Below are positions 41,331 to 49,464 of a stretch of 64,000 nt of DNA, in pieces. The notes under the pieces are model-generated. The model ran no database searches. It was not told the DNA's origin and worked only from the letters and a program-made list of their open reading frames with translations. The position numbers were made by a program, and so were the translations under genes. The stretch's first letter is position 1; the number at the start of each line of letters is the position of its first letter. The stretch spans positions 243,265 to 307,264 of the forward strand of contig NZ_QCYH01000004.1 in assembly GCF_003072125.1 (NCBI RefSeq), written 5' to 3'. The DNA comes from Pelagivirga sediminicola. GTDB taxonomy: Bacteria; Pseudomonadota; Alphaproteobacteria; Rhodobacterales; Rhodobacteraceae.

Positions 41331-41702
41331 ATGACCAGCCAGGTTCTGCTGATCGAGGACGAGCCGAACATCATCGAGGCGATAAGCTTCATCCTGTCGC
41401 GCGATGGCTGGCAGGTGCGCAGCCATTCGGGCGGCCAGGACGCGATGGACGTGGTCCGCGCCCGCAAGCCCGACCTGATCATTCTGGACGTGATGCTGCC
41501 GGGACGGTCGGGGTTCGATCTGCTGGCCGATATCCGCGCCGATCCGCAGATTGCGGCCACGCCGGTGCTGATGCTGACCGCCCGCGGCCAGCGCAAGGAC
41601 CGCGAAATGGCCGAGCGCGCGGGCGCCAGCCTGTTCATGACGAAACCCTTCTCGAACGCCGAAATGCTGGAGGCGGTGCGCAGCCTCGCGCCCCGCACAT
41701 GA
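41331..41702 (+). CDS. Single-domain response regulator (receiver only)
   Basis: CheY-like receiver of 123 aa with no output domain. Acidic pocket ED at residues 9-10, phospho-acceptor Asp53 (LIILDVMLPGRSG), Thr in MLTARG and Lys in FMTKPFS are all in place. Start overlap chain: its stop overlaps the start of the small membrane protein, which in turn overlaps the kinase gene, so it is almost certainly the partner of that kinase, acting either by protein contact or as a phosphate relay. AAGGGGGG precedes the ATG. Confidence 0.9.
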   Translation: MTSQVLLIEDEPNIIEAISFILSRDGWQVRSHSGGQDAMDVVRARKPDLIILDVMLPGRSGFDLLADIRADPQIAATPVLMLTARGQRKDREMAERAGASLFMTKPFSNAEMLEAVRSLAPRT

Positions 41703-42028
41703 GCGAGCCGCCGGCCACCGGGCGGCCCGTCTTCGTCGCGCGCGGCACGTATCGGCGCCGCAGGATGGTGGATGCCGCCGCCATGCTGCCGATCCTCGGC
41801 GCGCTGCTGTTCATGCTGCCGCTGCTGTGGGTGGGTGCGGGGGGCGGCGCGGCGCGGACATCCATCGTGATGATCTACGTCTTTGCGGTCTGGACGCTGC
41901 TGGTGGTGCTGTCGGTCGTGATCACCCGCATCCTGGGCAGCGCGACCGATACGCGGCGCGAGGAGGACGAGGCGGCGGAGGGCGCGCCCGATTCCGCCGC
42001 AGGCAGCGGCCCGGACCACGCGGGCTGA
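41699..42028 (+). CDS. Small two-helix membrane protein, kinase-associated
   Basis: Unrecognised protein of 109 aa with two hydrophobic helices (AAMLPILGALLFMLPLLWVG and TSIVMIYVFAVWTLLVVLSV, then VITRILG) and a charged tail rich in Glu and Asp. ATG 41699 overlaps the receiver stop, and its TGA overlaps the kinase ATG at 42028 (TGATG). Such small two-helix proteins accompany sodium/solute symporters of the SLC5 family (DUF485/DUF997-like), so it may be a subunit of the symporter-like sensor downstream. No detailed homology can be claimed. Confidence 0.75.
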   Translation: MSEPPATGRPVFVARGTYRRRRMVDAAAMLPILGALLFMLPLLWVGAGGGAARTSIVMIYVFAVWTLLVVLSVVITRILGSATDTRREEDEAAEGAPDSAAGSGPDHAG

Positions 42029-44691
42029 TGGCGACGCTCAACATCCTTGTCGCCGTCTGCGTGGCCTACGTGGTGCTGCTTTTTTCGGTCGCGTTCGCGG
42101 CCGACCGCGCGGCGCGGCGCGGGCGCGGCGCATGGCTGCGCTCACCGCTGGTCTATACGCTGTCGCTGTCGATCTATTGCACGGCCTGGACGTTTTACGG
42201 CGCGGTCGGCTTTGCCGCGCGCTCCGGCATGGAATACGTCACGATCTACCTCGGGCCGACCCTTGTGATGATCGGCTGGTGGTGGACCCTGCGCAAGATG
42301 GTGCGCGTCGGGCGCAGCCAGCGCATCACCTCGATCGCCGACATGATCTCGTCCCGCTATGGCAAATCGAACCTTCTGGCCGTCTGCGTCACCATCCTCG
42401 CCGTCATCGGCACGACGCCCTATATCGCGCTGCAGCTGCAATCGGTCACGCTGTCTTTCGCCGCGTTTTCCCCGGCCGCAGGCGCGGGCCGCTCGGTGCA
42501 GTCCATCGCGATCTACGTGGCGCTGGGCCTGACGCTCTTCACCATCCTTTTCGGCACGAGAAACCTTGACGCGAACGAGCGGCATCACGGCGTGGTCATC
42601 GCCATCGCGCTGGAGGCGGTGGTCAAGCTGCTGGCGCTGCTGGCCGTCGGCATCTTCGTGGTGTGGGGGCTGGAAGGCGGCCTTGGCGCCACGCTGGCGC
42701 GCATCGACGCATCGCCCATCGCCGCGTTCGAGGTGTCCGGCAGCCGCTGGACGGCGCTGACGCTGCTCTCGGCGGCGGCATTCCTGTGCCTGCCGCGCAT
42801 GTTTCAGGTCATGGTCGTCGAGAACGAGGATGAAAGCCATCTGCGCACCGCCGCCTGGGCGTTTCCGCTTTACCTGATGCTGATCAGCCTTTTTGTCGTG
42901 CCGATCGCGGCGGTGGGGCTCGACCTGATGCCGGAGGGGTCGAACCCCGATCTTTACGTGCTGAACCTGCCGCTTCTGGCGGGGCAGGACGGGCTGGCGA
43001 TCCTGTCGTTTCTGGGCGGGTTTTCCTCGGCGACGTCGATGGTGATCGTCGCGGCCATCGCGCTCTCGACGATGGTGTCAAACCATATTGTCATGCCGAT
43101 CTGGCTGCGCGCGACGGGAGGCGCGGCGATGATGTCGGGGGACGTGCGGCACGTCGCGCTGCTGGCGCGGCGGCTGTCCATCGGCGCGGTGGTGTTTCTG
43201 GGCTACCTTTATTTCCGAATGTCCGGGGGCGGCACCGCGCTGGCCGCGATCGGCCTGATCGCGTTCGCCGGTCTGGCGCAGCTGCTTCCGGCGCTGATGG
43301 GCGGGCTCGTCTGGCGCGGGGCCACGCGGACCGGCGCGCTGGCGGGGCTGGGCGTGGGGTTTGCGCTGTGGCTCTACTGCCTGCTTCTGCCCAGCTTCGG
43401 GCCGGGCGTTATCGTGCCGCAGAGCGTCATGGACCACGGCCTGTTCGGCCTGTCGTGGCTGCGCCCGCAGGCAATGTTCTGGACCGGCGGGATGGACCCG
43501 CTGGTGCATGCGGTGATGTGGTCCGTCGGTCTGAACACGGCAGCATTCTGCACCGTGTCGATGCTGAGTTTTCCGCGCCCTGTCGAGCGGCTGCAGGGCG
43601 CGCAGTTCGTCAACGTCTTCGAGCATTCCCAGCGCCCCGGAAGCTGGACGGGCGGGCTGGGCCAGTCCGAGGATCTGCTGATCATGTCGCAGCGCATCAT
43701 GGGCGCCGCCGAGGCGCAGGAGATGTTCGCCCGCGCCGCCAGACGCCAGGGGCTGAGCGGCTATCTGCCCGAGCCGTCGCCGGAGTTCCTGGAGTTCCTC
43801 GAACGCCGACTGTCGGGCTCGGTCGGCGCCGCCACGGCGCATGCGATGGTCAGCCAGATCGTCGGGCGCGCCACCGTCTCGGTCGAGGACCTGCTGGCCG
43901 TCGCGGACGAAACTGCGCAGATCATGGAGTATTCCAGCCAGCTCGAGGCGAAATCGGCCGAGCAGGCCCGCACGGCGCGGCAGCTGCGCGAGGTGAACGA
44001 AAAGCTGACGCAGCTTTCGGTCCAGAAGGACGGGTTTCTCAGCCAGGTCAGTCATGAGCTGCGCACCCCCATGACGTCGATCCGCGCGTTTTCTGAAATC
44101 CTGCTGGGCGGCGGGCTGAACGCGCAGGAGTTGCGCAAATACGCCACCATCATTCACGCCGAATCGCTGCGCCTGACGCGGCTGCTGGATGATCTGCTGG
44201 ATCTGTCGGTGCTGGAATCGGGGCAGGTGGTGCTGAACGTGCAAACCGCCACGCTGGACGAGGTGCTGGACCGGGCCATCGCGGGCGCGATCGGGGCGGC
44301 GCCCGGCGGGCTGGAGATCCGCCGCGATCCGGGATTCGAGGCAATGATGCTGCGCACGGATATCGACCGGCTGGCGCAGGTATTCATCAATCTTATCGCG
44401 AATGTGCGCAAATATTGCGATGCGGGCGCGCCGGTTCTGGACATCCACGCCGAACCCGACGGCACGCGGCTGATCATCGACTTTGTCGACAACGGCACCG
44501 GTATCCCGATCGAGGACGAGGCCCTGATATTCGAGAAATTCTCGCGGCTGGGCGATGCGCGTGCCCCCGGCGCGGGGCTGGGGCTGGCCATCTGCCGCGA
44601 GATCATGCACCGGCTGGGCGGCGCGATCACCTATGTGCCGGGGCAGGGCGGCGCCGCGTTTCGCGTGACGGTGCCGCAAATGCCGGGCTGA
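42028..44691 (+). CDS. Sensor histidine kinase with sodium/solute symporter-like N-terminus (CrbS/CbrA type)
   Basis: Hybrid membrane sensor of 887 aa. Residues 1-about 500 are SLC5/PutP-like with roughly thirteen helices (VYTLSLSIYCTAWTFYGAVG, ITSIADMISSRYGKS, GGFSSATSMVIVAAIALSTM). After a linker, the kinase has the H-box SHELRTPMTSIRAF with His676, N-box FINLIANVRKYCDAG, G1 VDNGTGIP, F-box FEKFSRLG and G2 GAGLGLAI. Kinases of this layout (CrbS, MxtR, CbrA) sense acetate or histidine uptake and control acs and carbon use. Here no DNA-binding regulator follows; the partner seems to be the receiver-only protein upstream. ATG 42028 overlaps the preceding stop. Confidence 0.88.
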   Translation: MATLNILVAVCVAYVVLLFSVAFAADRAARRGRGAWLRSPLVYTLSLSIYCTAWTFYGAVGFAARSGMEYVTIYLGPTLVMIGWWWTLRKMVRVGRSQRITSIADMISSRYGKSNLLAVCVTILAVIGTTPYIALQLQSVTLSFAAFSPAAGAGRSVQSIAIYVALGLTLFTILFGTRNLDANERHHGVVIAIALEAVVKLLALLAVGIFVVWGLEGGLGATLARIDASPIAAFEVSGSRWTALTLLSAAAFLCLPRMFQVMVVENEDESHLRTAAWAFPLYLMLISLFVVPIAAVGLDLMPEGSNPDLYVLNLPLLAGQDGLAILSFLGGFSSATSMVIVAAIALSTMVSNHIVMPIWLRATGGAAMMSGDVRHVALLARRLSIGAVVFLGYLYFRMSGGGTALAAIGLIAFAGLAQLLPALMGGLVWRGATRTGALAGLGVGFALWLYCLLLPSFGPGVIVPQSVMDHGLFGLSWLRPQAMFWTGGMDPLVHAVMWSVGLNTAAFCTVSMLSFPRPVERLQGAQFVNVFEHSQRPGSWTGGLGQSEDLLIMSQRIMGAAEAQEMFARAARRQGLSGYLPEPSPEFLEFLERRLSGSVGAATAHAMVSQIVGRATVSVEDLLAVADETAQIMEYSSQLEAKSAEQARTARQLREVNEKLTQLSVQKDGFLSQVSHELRTPMTSIRAFSEILLGGGLNAQELRKYATIIHAESLRLTRLLDDLLDLSVLESGQVVLNVQTATLDEVLDRAIAGAIGAAPGGLEIRRDPGFEAMMLRTDIDRLAQVFINLIANVRKYCDAGAPVLDIHAEPDGTRLIIDFVDNGTGIPIEDEALIFEKFSRLGDARAPGAGLGLAICREIMHRLGGAITYVPGQGGAAFRVTVPQMPG

Positions 44692-44765
44692 CGAAACCCT
44701 TTGGTAACCATTGGGCGGTTAGGGTCGGTTCGGTGAGGCTCTGGCAAGGATTGGTACGGCGGCGC

Positions 44766-45824
44766 ATGGAGATGGACGGCGGCAACACGGTAATACATCG
44801 CATGGCCCGCGCCTCGCGCGAGGAATTCCAGGCGCGCGCCATGTCCCCGGCCAAGGCGCTGCGCCTTGCGCTGGCGCAGGCGTCGGATGCGCAGTTCGAT
44901 CTGGCCATGGTCGTGACGACGGTCGAGCAGGTGGAGGTCTCGCAAACCGCGCTGCGCGCCGAATTCGGCGGCGGGGGTCTTCTGGTGCTTCTTGATGGCC
45001 CCAAGGGCGCGCGCGGTGCGGTGCGGATGGATCACGCGCTGCTGACAGCGCTGATCGAGGTGCAGACGACGGGCCGCATATCGGGGCGCCCGCCCGGCGA
45101 CCGCGCGGTGACGCGCACCGACGCGGCCATCGCCGCGCCGTTGATCGACGCGGCGCTTGATCGCGCGGAAACCCAGATGAGCGAGGAGGCGGCGGATCAC
45201 TGGATCTGCGGCTATCGCTTTGGCGTGATGATGGAGGATGCACGCGGCATGGCGCTGGCGCTGTCTGCGGCGGCCTTTCACGTCTTTCGCATGACCGTCG
45301 AGCTGGGCGATGACGGGGTGCCGGGCAGCATTTCCTTCCTGCTGCCGGTGCCGCAAGTGCCGGTGGCGCGCGCCGCGCTGCAGGACGGCGGCGCGCCCCG
45401 GCGCACGCTGGAGGACAGCGCGATGGATGCCCCCGTCAGCCTGGAGGCGGTGCTGGGCAGGGTTACGGTACCCCTGACGCAGCTATGCGGCCTTGCGCCC
45501 GGCGATCTGGTGCCGTTTCAGGCGGACCGCCCGCTTCAGATCCGGCTGGAGGTCAGCCAGAAACACGTGGTCGCATTGGGCCGGCTCGGGCAGTTGAACG
45601 GCGGGCGCGCGGTGCGTCTGATCCCGGCGGGCGAGGGCCAGTCAGCGCCGCCGCGCGCTGGCCCCGGCGTCGGCGATCAGATCGCCCGCGCTGTTTCGGC
45701 GGAGGAAGCTGCCCCCGCGCCGGTGCCGGATGCAGCGGGGGCCGGTGCGCGGCCCGCCGCGGGCCCGGAGATGCCGGACAAGACCATGAAATCCGAGGAG
45801 TATGCAGAGCATGATGCCAAATAA
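44766..45824 (+). CDS. FliM/FliN-type SpoA (surface presentation) domain protein
   Basis: Protein of 352 aa whose residues of about 222-295 form a SpoA/FliM-C domain (LGRVTVPLTQLCGLAPGDLV, then FQADRPLQIRLEVSQKHVVA). The N-terminal 200 residues resemble a degenerate FliM middle domain; the tail is Ala/Pro-rich. No flagellar genes lie nearby; it is instead behind the acetate-type kinase, and CheY-like receivers bind FliM in motors, so an interaction with the receiver at 41331 is imaginable. ATG 44766 has a poor ribosome site; GTG 44732 is an alternative. Could also be a true motor switch component encoded outside the main cluster. Confidence 0.65.
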   Translation: MEMDGGNTVIHRMARASREEFQARAMSPAKALRLALAQASDAQFDLAMVVTTVEQVEVSQTALRAEFGGGGLLVLLDGPKGARGAVRMDHALLTALIEVQTTGRISGRPPGDRAVTRTDAAIAAPLIDAALDRAETQMSEEAADHWICGYRFGVMMEDARGMALALSAAAFHVFRMTVELGDDGVPGSISFLLPVPQVPVARAALQDGGAPRRTLEDSAMDAPVSLEAVLGRVTVPLTQLCGLAPGDLVPFQADRPLQIRLEVSQKHVVALGRLGQLNGGRAVRLIPAGEGQSAPPRAGPGVGDQIARAVSAEEAAPAPVPDAAGAGARPAAGPEMPDKTMKSEEYAEHDAK

Positions 45825-45936
45825 GCCCGCGCGCGGCGCCGCCAATGTCTGGGCGGAGGTGCAGATAAACCTGCTCGCTTCAGGCCTGCCCCTGCTGCTC
45901 TGCGCCGCAACCCTGCTGGCGCTCAGCGCAGCATGA
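45811..45936 (+). CDS. Possible 41-residue single-helix membrane peptide
   Basis: Short frame starting in the last codons of the SpoA gene: MMPNKPARGAANVWAEVQIN, then a hydrophobic segment rich in Leu and Ala to the end. GAGGAG lies 10 nt before the first ATG. It overlaps the upstream stop and runs 14 bp into the opposite-strand 71 aa gene. Could be real and translationally coupled, or chance; no family recognised. Confidence 0.35.
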   Translation: MMPNKPARGAANVWAEVQINLLASGLPLLLCAATLLALSAA

Positions 45937-46138
45937 TGCCAAGCACCACCATCATCAGGCCAAGGACGGAGAGCAGCAGCGCGCCGGTATTGACCGGCAA
46001 CACCTTGCGCAGGACGTCGCGCATCTGGGCATCCTGCAGATTTGCGCGCCGGGCCGTCCAGACCCGTATCACGCACCAGATCAGCCCGGCCAGGCCCAGC
46101 AGCGACACCGCCGCGCCGCTCCAGATAAGAATGTCCAT
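45923..46138 (-). CDS. Small two-helix membrane protein (71 aa)
   Basis: Unrecognised small membrane protein: helix 1 ILIWSGAAVSLLGLAGLIWC, a basic cytoplasmic loop (VWTARRANLQDAQMRDVLRK) and helix 2 VNTGALLLSVLGLMMVVLGI. ATG 46138 follows GAGAG and gives MDILIWSG. Similar short proteins are often seen in roseobacters, but their function is not known to me. Convergent with the possible 41-residue peptide and divergent from gapR. Confidence 0.75.
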   Translation of the reverse strand: MDILIWSGAAVSLLGLAGLIWCVIRVWTARRANLQDAQMRDVLRKVLPVNTGALLLSVLGLMMVVLGIMLR

Positions 46139-46269
46139 CGTGCCGCTCTCCCGCTGTGGTTGGCCCGCGTGGGCGTAATCCATTGCGCCGTGAAGCTCAA
46201 GCAAGCGGTACTTGCGGCGTCGCGGGACGCGCGCTAATCACGGGGCTTCATGAAGAGGCGGAGAAAAAC

Positions 46270-46533
46270 ATGGACGACCAGACATCAGGCACCCCCGACA
46301 CCTACCGCGTGACCGCCGACGAACTGCGCCAGTTCATCGAGCGTATCGAGCGGCTGGATGCGGAGAAAAAAGACCTGGCCGAGCAGCAAAAGGAAGTCAT
46401 GGCCGAGGCCAAGGCACGCGGCTATGACACCAAGGTGATGCGCAAGGTCATCGCGTTGCGCAAACGCGACAAGGACGACATTGCCGAGGAAGAAGCCGTC
46501 CTGGAAATGTACAAGGAAGCGCTGGGTATGTAA
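46270..46533 (+). CDS. gapR: GapR family (DUF2312) nucleoid-associated protein
   Basis: Small, highly charged coiled-coil protein of 87 aa, almost identical in layout to Caulobacter GapR, which clamps overtwisted AT-rich DNA ahead of replication and transcription forks and stimulates topoisomerases. The diagnostic stretch LRQFIERIERLDAEKKDLAE, then QQKEVMAEAKARGYDTK and VMRKVIALRKRD is intact. Start ATG 46270, with GGCGGAG upstream. A perfect 9-bp hairpin (46541-46571) follows the stop. Confidence 0.92.
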   Translation: MDDQTSGTPDTYRVTADELRQFIERIERLDAEKKDLAEQQKEVMAEAKARGYDTKVMRKVIALRKRDKDDIAEEEAVLEMYKEALGM

Positions 46534-46540
46534 GACACGC

Positions 46541-46571
46541 CGTGCCGGATGGCGCCTGTGCGTCCGGCACG
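46541..46571 (+). terminator. Hairpin after gapR
   Basis: CGTGCCGGA and TCCGGCACG form a perfect stem around 13 bases; a GT-rich but not T-only tail follows. Probable but imperfect terminator. Confidence 0.5.
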
Positions 46572-46608
46572 TGTTGGGTTGTTGAGACCATTCAGCAAGG
46601 ATATCTGA

Positions 46609-47262
46609 ATGAACAGAATGTGTTGCGAGGCCGAAGGTGCGGCCGCAAGACAGGGTGGGCGGTTGCTGCGTTTCCTGACGCTGTGCTGCCTTCCTGCATT
46701 GCTCTTTTATGTCGGCGCGCTGACGATACTGACCCTTTCGGGATTTACCGTCACCGAGGTGCTGCGCGATCTGACACAGCAGACCGGGCAATCGAGTTTC
46801 CTCGGGTTCCTGTCCAGCATCGGCACCTGGCTTTGGGTCGCCGGGGCGGCGATGTGCTTTTTCGGTGCAGCGCTGCGCCGCCGGGCCGAACATGCCGCGC
46901 ATCGCCGGCTTCTGCATCTGCTGGGCGGGTTTTCCTTTGTGCTGGCGCTCGATGACTTTTTCCTGATCCATGACCGGTTTATCGCCGAAGGCATCCTGTT
47001 GCCGCTTTACGCCCTGTTCATCCTGATCGTCGCCAAGCGGTACTGGTCCGTCATCTCAAAAATCGAGCCAATCGTCTTCTTCATCGTTGGCGGGCTTCTG
47101 GCCGGATCGATTTTCGTGGATGCGGTTCAGGAAATCCTGCCGATCTCCTACGCGGCATCGCAGATCGTCGAGGAGGGGTTCAAATTTGTCGGCGCCGCTG
47201 CGTGGATGTATTTCTGTGCGCGCCTCTCGGCCCATGATCTGGACGTCGTGCAAAAGAGCTGA
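46609..47262 (+). CDS. Multi-pass membrane protein of unknown function (217 aa)
   Basis: Not recognised. About six hydrophobic helices (for example FLTLCCLPALLFYVGALTIL, LLGGFSFVLALDDFFLIHD, IVFFIVGGLLAGSIFVDAVQ). Conserved-looking polar residues inside the membrane part (DDFFLIHDRF; EEGFKFVGAAAWMYF) suggest an enzyme or binding pocket rather than a simple anchor. AAGGA stands 8 nt before ATG 46609. It is monocistronic between gapR and the L9 terminator. Its base use is slightly less GC-extreme than its neighbours. Confidence 0.7.
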   Translation: MNRMCCEAEGAAARQGGRLLRFLTLCCLPALLFYVGALTILTLSGFTVTEVLRDLTQQTGQSSFLGFLSSIGTWLWVAGAAMCFFGAALRRRAEHAAHRRLLHLLGGFSFVLALDDFFLIHDRFIAEGILLPLYALFILIVAKRYWSVISKIEPIVFFIVGGLLAGSIFVDAVQEILPISYAASQIVEEGFKFVGAAAWMYFCARLSAHDLDVVQKS

Positions 47263-47302
47263 AGACCACTAATCAAGACCAGTTGCAGCACCGCCGACAA
47301 GC

Positions 47303-47339
47303 AAAAAGCCGCGCAGAGCGATCTGCGCGGCCTTCTTTT
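47303..47339 (-). terminator. Rho-independent terminator of rpsF-rpsR-rplI (bidirectional)
   Basis: Perfect 10-bp arms GCCGCGCAGA (47308-47317) and TCTGCGCGGC (47322-47331) with a gcga loop. On the minus strand the stem is followed by TTTTTG, on the plus strand by CTTCTTTT. Confidence 0.88.
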
Positions 47340-47358
47340 GACTTATATCCTATAACGA

Positions 47359-47985
47359 TCAGGCGTCGTCGTCTTCGTCGGAGGAGACGGGCTGCCCGGC
47401 CGCTTCGGCCAGATCATCGTCATCGGACGCAGCAGAGCCGATATCGTCGAACAGTTCGGCGATCTCGAAGTCGGCGGCGGCCTCTTCTTCGGCGGCCAGC
47501 TCCTGGATCGACTTGCCCGATGCCTGCAGCTCGGCCTCTTCGGGCGAGCGGGCGACGTTCAGCATCACCTTGGCGTCAACCTCGGGGTGCAGCGAGACGG
47601 TGATCTCGTGCAGGCCCAGCTCCTTGATCGGCTGGCCGAGTGCAACCTGCTTGCGGTCGATCTCGAAGCCGTTCTCGGTTGCCACGTCCGACGCATCGCG
47701 CGTCGTGACCGAGCCGTAAAGGGCGCCCGAATCGGCAGCCTGACGAATCAGGATGAACTGCTGACCGTTCAGCTTTTCGGCCATCTTCTCGGCGTCCTTG
47801 CGGGTCTCCAGGTTTTTCGCCTCGAGATGCGCCTTGCGCGCCTCGAAATCGGCGATGTTCTTTTCCGATGCCGACAGCGCCTTGTGCTGGGGCAGCAGAT
47901 AGTTGCGTGCGAAACCGGCCTTGACGTCGACGACGTCGCCCATCTGGCCCAGCTTGGCCACGCGCTCAAGAAGGATAACTTGCAT
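47359..47985 (-). CDS. rplI: 50S ribosomal protein L9
   Basis: Binds 23S rRNA as two domains on a long helix. 208 aa; the N-terminal signature [21 protein letters not shown] and [16 protein letters not shown] identify it. Compared with the 150 aa of E. coli L9 there is an acidic C-terminal tail rich in Asp, Glu and Ser ([18 protein letters not shown]), as commonly seen in Rhodobacteraceae. Last gene of rpsF-rpsR-rplI. Confidence 0.97.
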   Translation of the reverse strand: MQVILLERVAKLGQMGDVVDVKAGFARNYLLPQHKALSASEKNIADFEARKAHLEAKNLETRKDAEKMAEKLNGQQFILIRQAADSGALYGSVTTRDASDVATENGFEIDRKQVALGQPIKELGLHEITVSLHPEVDAKVMLNVARSPEEAELQASGKSIQELAAEEEAAADFEIAELFDDIGSAASDDDDLAEAAGQPVSSDEDDDA

Positions 47986-47996
47986 GATCTTGCTCC

Positions 47997-48224
47997 TTAC
48001 TTAACGGCATAGGGCAGCAGGGCGAGAAAGCGGGCGCGCTTGATCGCGCGGGCCAGCTCACGCTGCTTTTTCGCCGAGACGGCAGTGATGCGGGACGGGA
48101 CGATCTTGCCGCGCTCGGAGATGTAGCGCTGCAGCAGGCGTGTGTCCTTGTAGTCGATCGTGGGTGCATTGTCGCCCGAGAAGGGGCAGACCTTGCGGCG
48201 ACGGAAAAACGGTTTTGTAGCCAT
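47997..48224 (-). CDS. rpsR: 30S ribosomal protein S18
   Basis: Small ribosomal subunit protein of 75 aa that pairs with S6 on the platform. [14 protein letters not shown] and [20 protein letters not shown] are diagnostic. The single Cys of a former zinc motif (KVCPF) remains. Lies between rpsF and rplI. Confidence 0.97.
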   Translation of the reverse strand: MATKPFFRRRKVCPFSGDNAPTIDYKDTRLLQRYISERGKIVPSRITAVSAKKQRELARAIKRARFLALLPYAVK

Positions 48225-48252
48225 GGTTTATGTCCTTTTCTTCAGGCGGTGA

Positions 48253-48606
48253 TCAACGGCGCTCGCGGCGCTCGGCACGCTCGTCACGCTTTTGCATCTG
48301 AACCGAAGGCAGCTCTTTATGCTCATCGACCTTGATGGTCAGCGTGCGCATGACGTCGTCATGCAGGCGCATCAGACGCTCCATTTCCTGAACGGCCTCG
48401 GAGGGCGCGTCCGAACGCAGGAAGGCGTAATGGCCCTTGCGGTTCTTGTTGATCTTGTAGGCCATCGTCTTGACGCCCCAATACTCGTGATCCACGAGTT
48501 TGCCGCCGTTATCGGCCAGCACGGTGCCAAAATGTTCGATGAGGCCCTCGGCCTGGGCGCTGGACAGGTCCTGGCGCGCGATCAAGACATGCTCGTAAAG
48601 GGGCAT
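48253..48606 (-). CDS. rpsF: 30S ribosomal protein S6
   Basis: Platform protein that binds S18. 117 aa from ATG 48606, giving MPLYEHVLIARQDLSSAQAE, the normal N-terminus; the open frame extends much further upstream but is not coding. GVKTMAYKINKNRKGHYAFL is the family signature; the C-terminal tail is basic (RDERAERRERR). First gene of the operon; promoter must lie in 48607-48850, shared with the divergent gene. Confidence 0.97.
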   Translation of the reverse strand: MPLYEHVLIARQDLSSAQAEGLIEHFGTVLADNGGKLVDHEYWGVKTMAYKINKNRKGHYAFLRSDAPSEAVQEMERLMRLHDDVMRTLTIKVDEHKELPSVQMQKRDERAERRERR

Positions 48607-48850
48607 GTAGGTATCCACTTCTATCAAGGCGCATTTCATAGGCGGGGCGTGTTGTCCTGCGGCCCCACCACGAGAGACTGCGCGGTTATCCATATCTGCA
48701 GAACAGGCGGGATCCATACTCTCATCAAGACCCCGGCGCAAGGGCCGCGTCCGGCGTGCGGCGCGCCCCGGTTTTATCGCGCCCGCGCCGCATTCATGCC
48801 GAAATTGCGAAGCATCCGTTAACCAGTCCAGATCCCGACGGAGCAAAGAG

Positions 48851-49345
48851 ATGACAGCGCTACCTGACACGTTCATGCCCGAAGGCCCGCTGCGCAAACA
48901 GCGTGATGTGCCTGCCCATTATATCGAGGCGTTGCCCGAAAACGTCCTGCGGCGCGGCGTCTTGCGGTTTGCGGCCGTCGCCTCCATGACCGCGGCGGCG
49001 GGGCTGTGGCTGGTCCCGGTGCTGCCGGGCGATGCGGTGATGCAGCTGTTCAAGCTGGCCGTCTCGGCGGTTCTGGCGCTGGGAGGCGTGGCCATTCTGG
49101 CGCGCACGCGCACCGCCCAGGCGCCCGAAGTTCATGTGGATACGCAACAGCGGCGCCTGACCATCATCGAGCGTGACGCGCAGGGGCATGTGCGCTCGCG
49201 GCAGTGCCATGCAGTGGACGGATTAACGGAAATCGTGCTGCGTGACAACATGCTGAGCGCCCGCGACACCCAGGGCGCGCCGCTCTTTGCGCTGCCGGTG
49301 AGCGATCCCGCGGTCGAGGCCGCGCTGCGCCGCATGCTGGCATGA
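48851..49345 (+). CDS. Hypothetical membrane protein (164 aa)
   Basis: Unrecognised. Two helices in the middle (FAAVASMTAAAGLWLVPVLP and LFKLAVSAVLALGGVAILAR) and a C-terminal cytoplasmic part with beta-strand-like repeats (EVHVDTQQRRLTIIERDAQG, then EIVLRDNMLSARD) that resembles a small PH-like or photosynthetic-complex-type sheet domain. GGAG lies 9 nt before the ATG. Divergent from rpsF. Conserved N-terminus motif RDVPAHYIEALPENVLRRG suggests a real, constrained protein. Confidence 0.75.
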   Translation: MTALPDTFMPEGPLRKQRDVPAHYIEALPENVLRRGVLRFAAVASMTAAAGLWLVPVLPGDAVMQLFKLAVSAVLALGGVAILARTRTAQAPEVHVDTQQRRLTIIERDAQGHVRSRQCHAVDGLTEIVLRDNMLSARDTQGAPLFALPVSDPAVEAALRRMLA

Positions 49346-49464
49346 TCCCGCGCATTTCGGGTGTCTCTGCGCCTGTCCACACAGGATGTTGAGTTCTGCA
49401 CGATTGCCTCCGGCCCCGATTGCGATAGGTTGCGCCCATCAACCGAAACAAACGGAGACGACCC

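Noticed and set aside
39762..41426. 554-codon minus-strand frame opposite the ScfR-type regulator
   Set aside because: Arg/Gln-rich shadow without recognisable domain; the plus-strand HTH is clear.
43078..44679. 533-codon minus-strand frame opposite the histidine kinase
   Set aside because: Antisense shadow; kinase motifs on the plus strand are complete.
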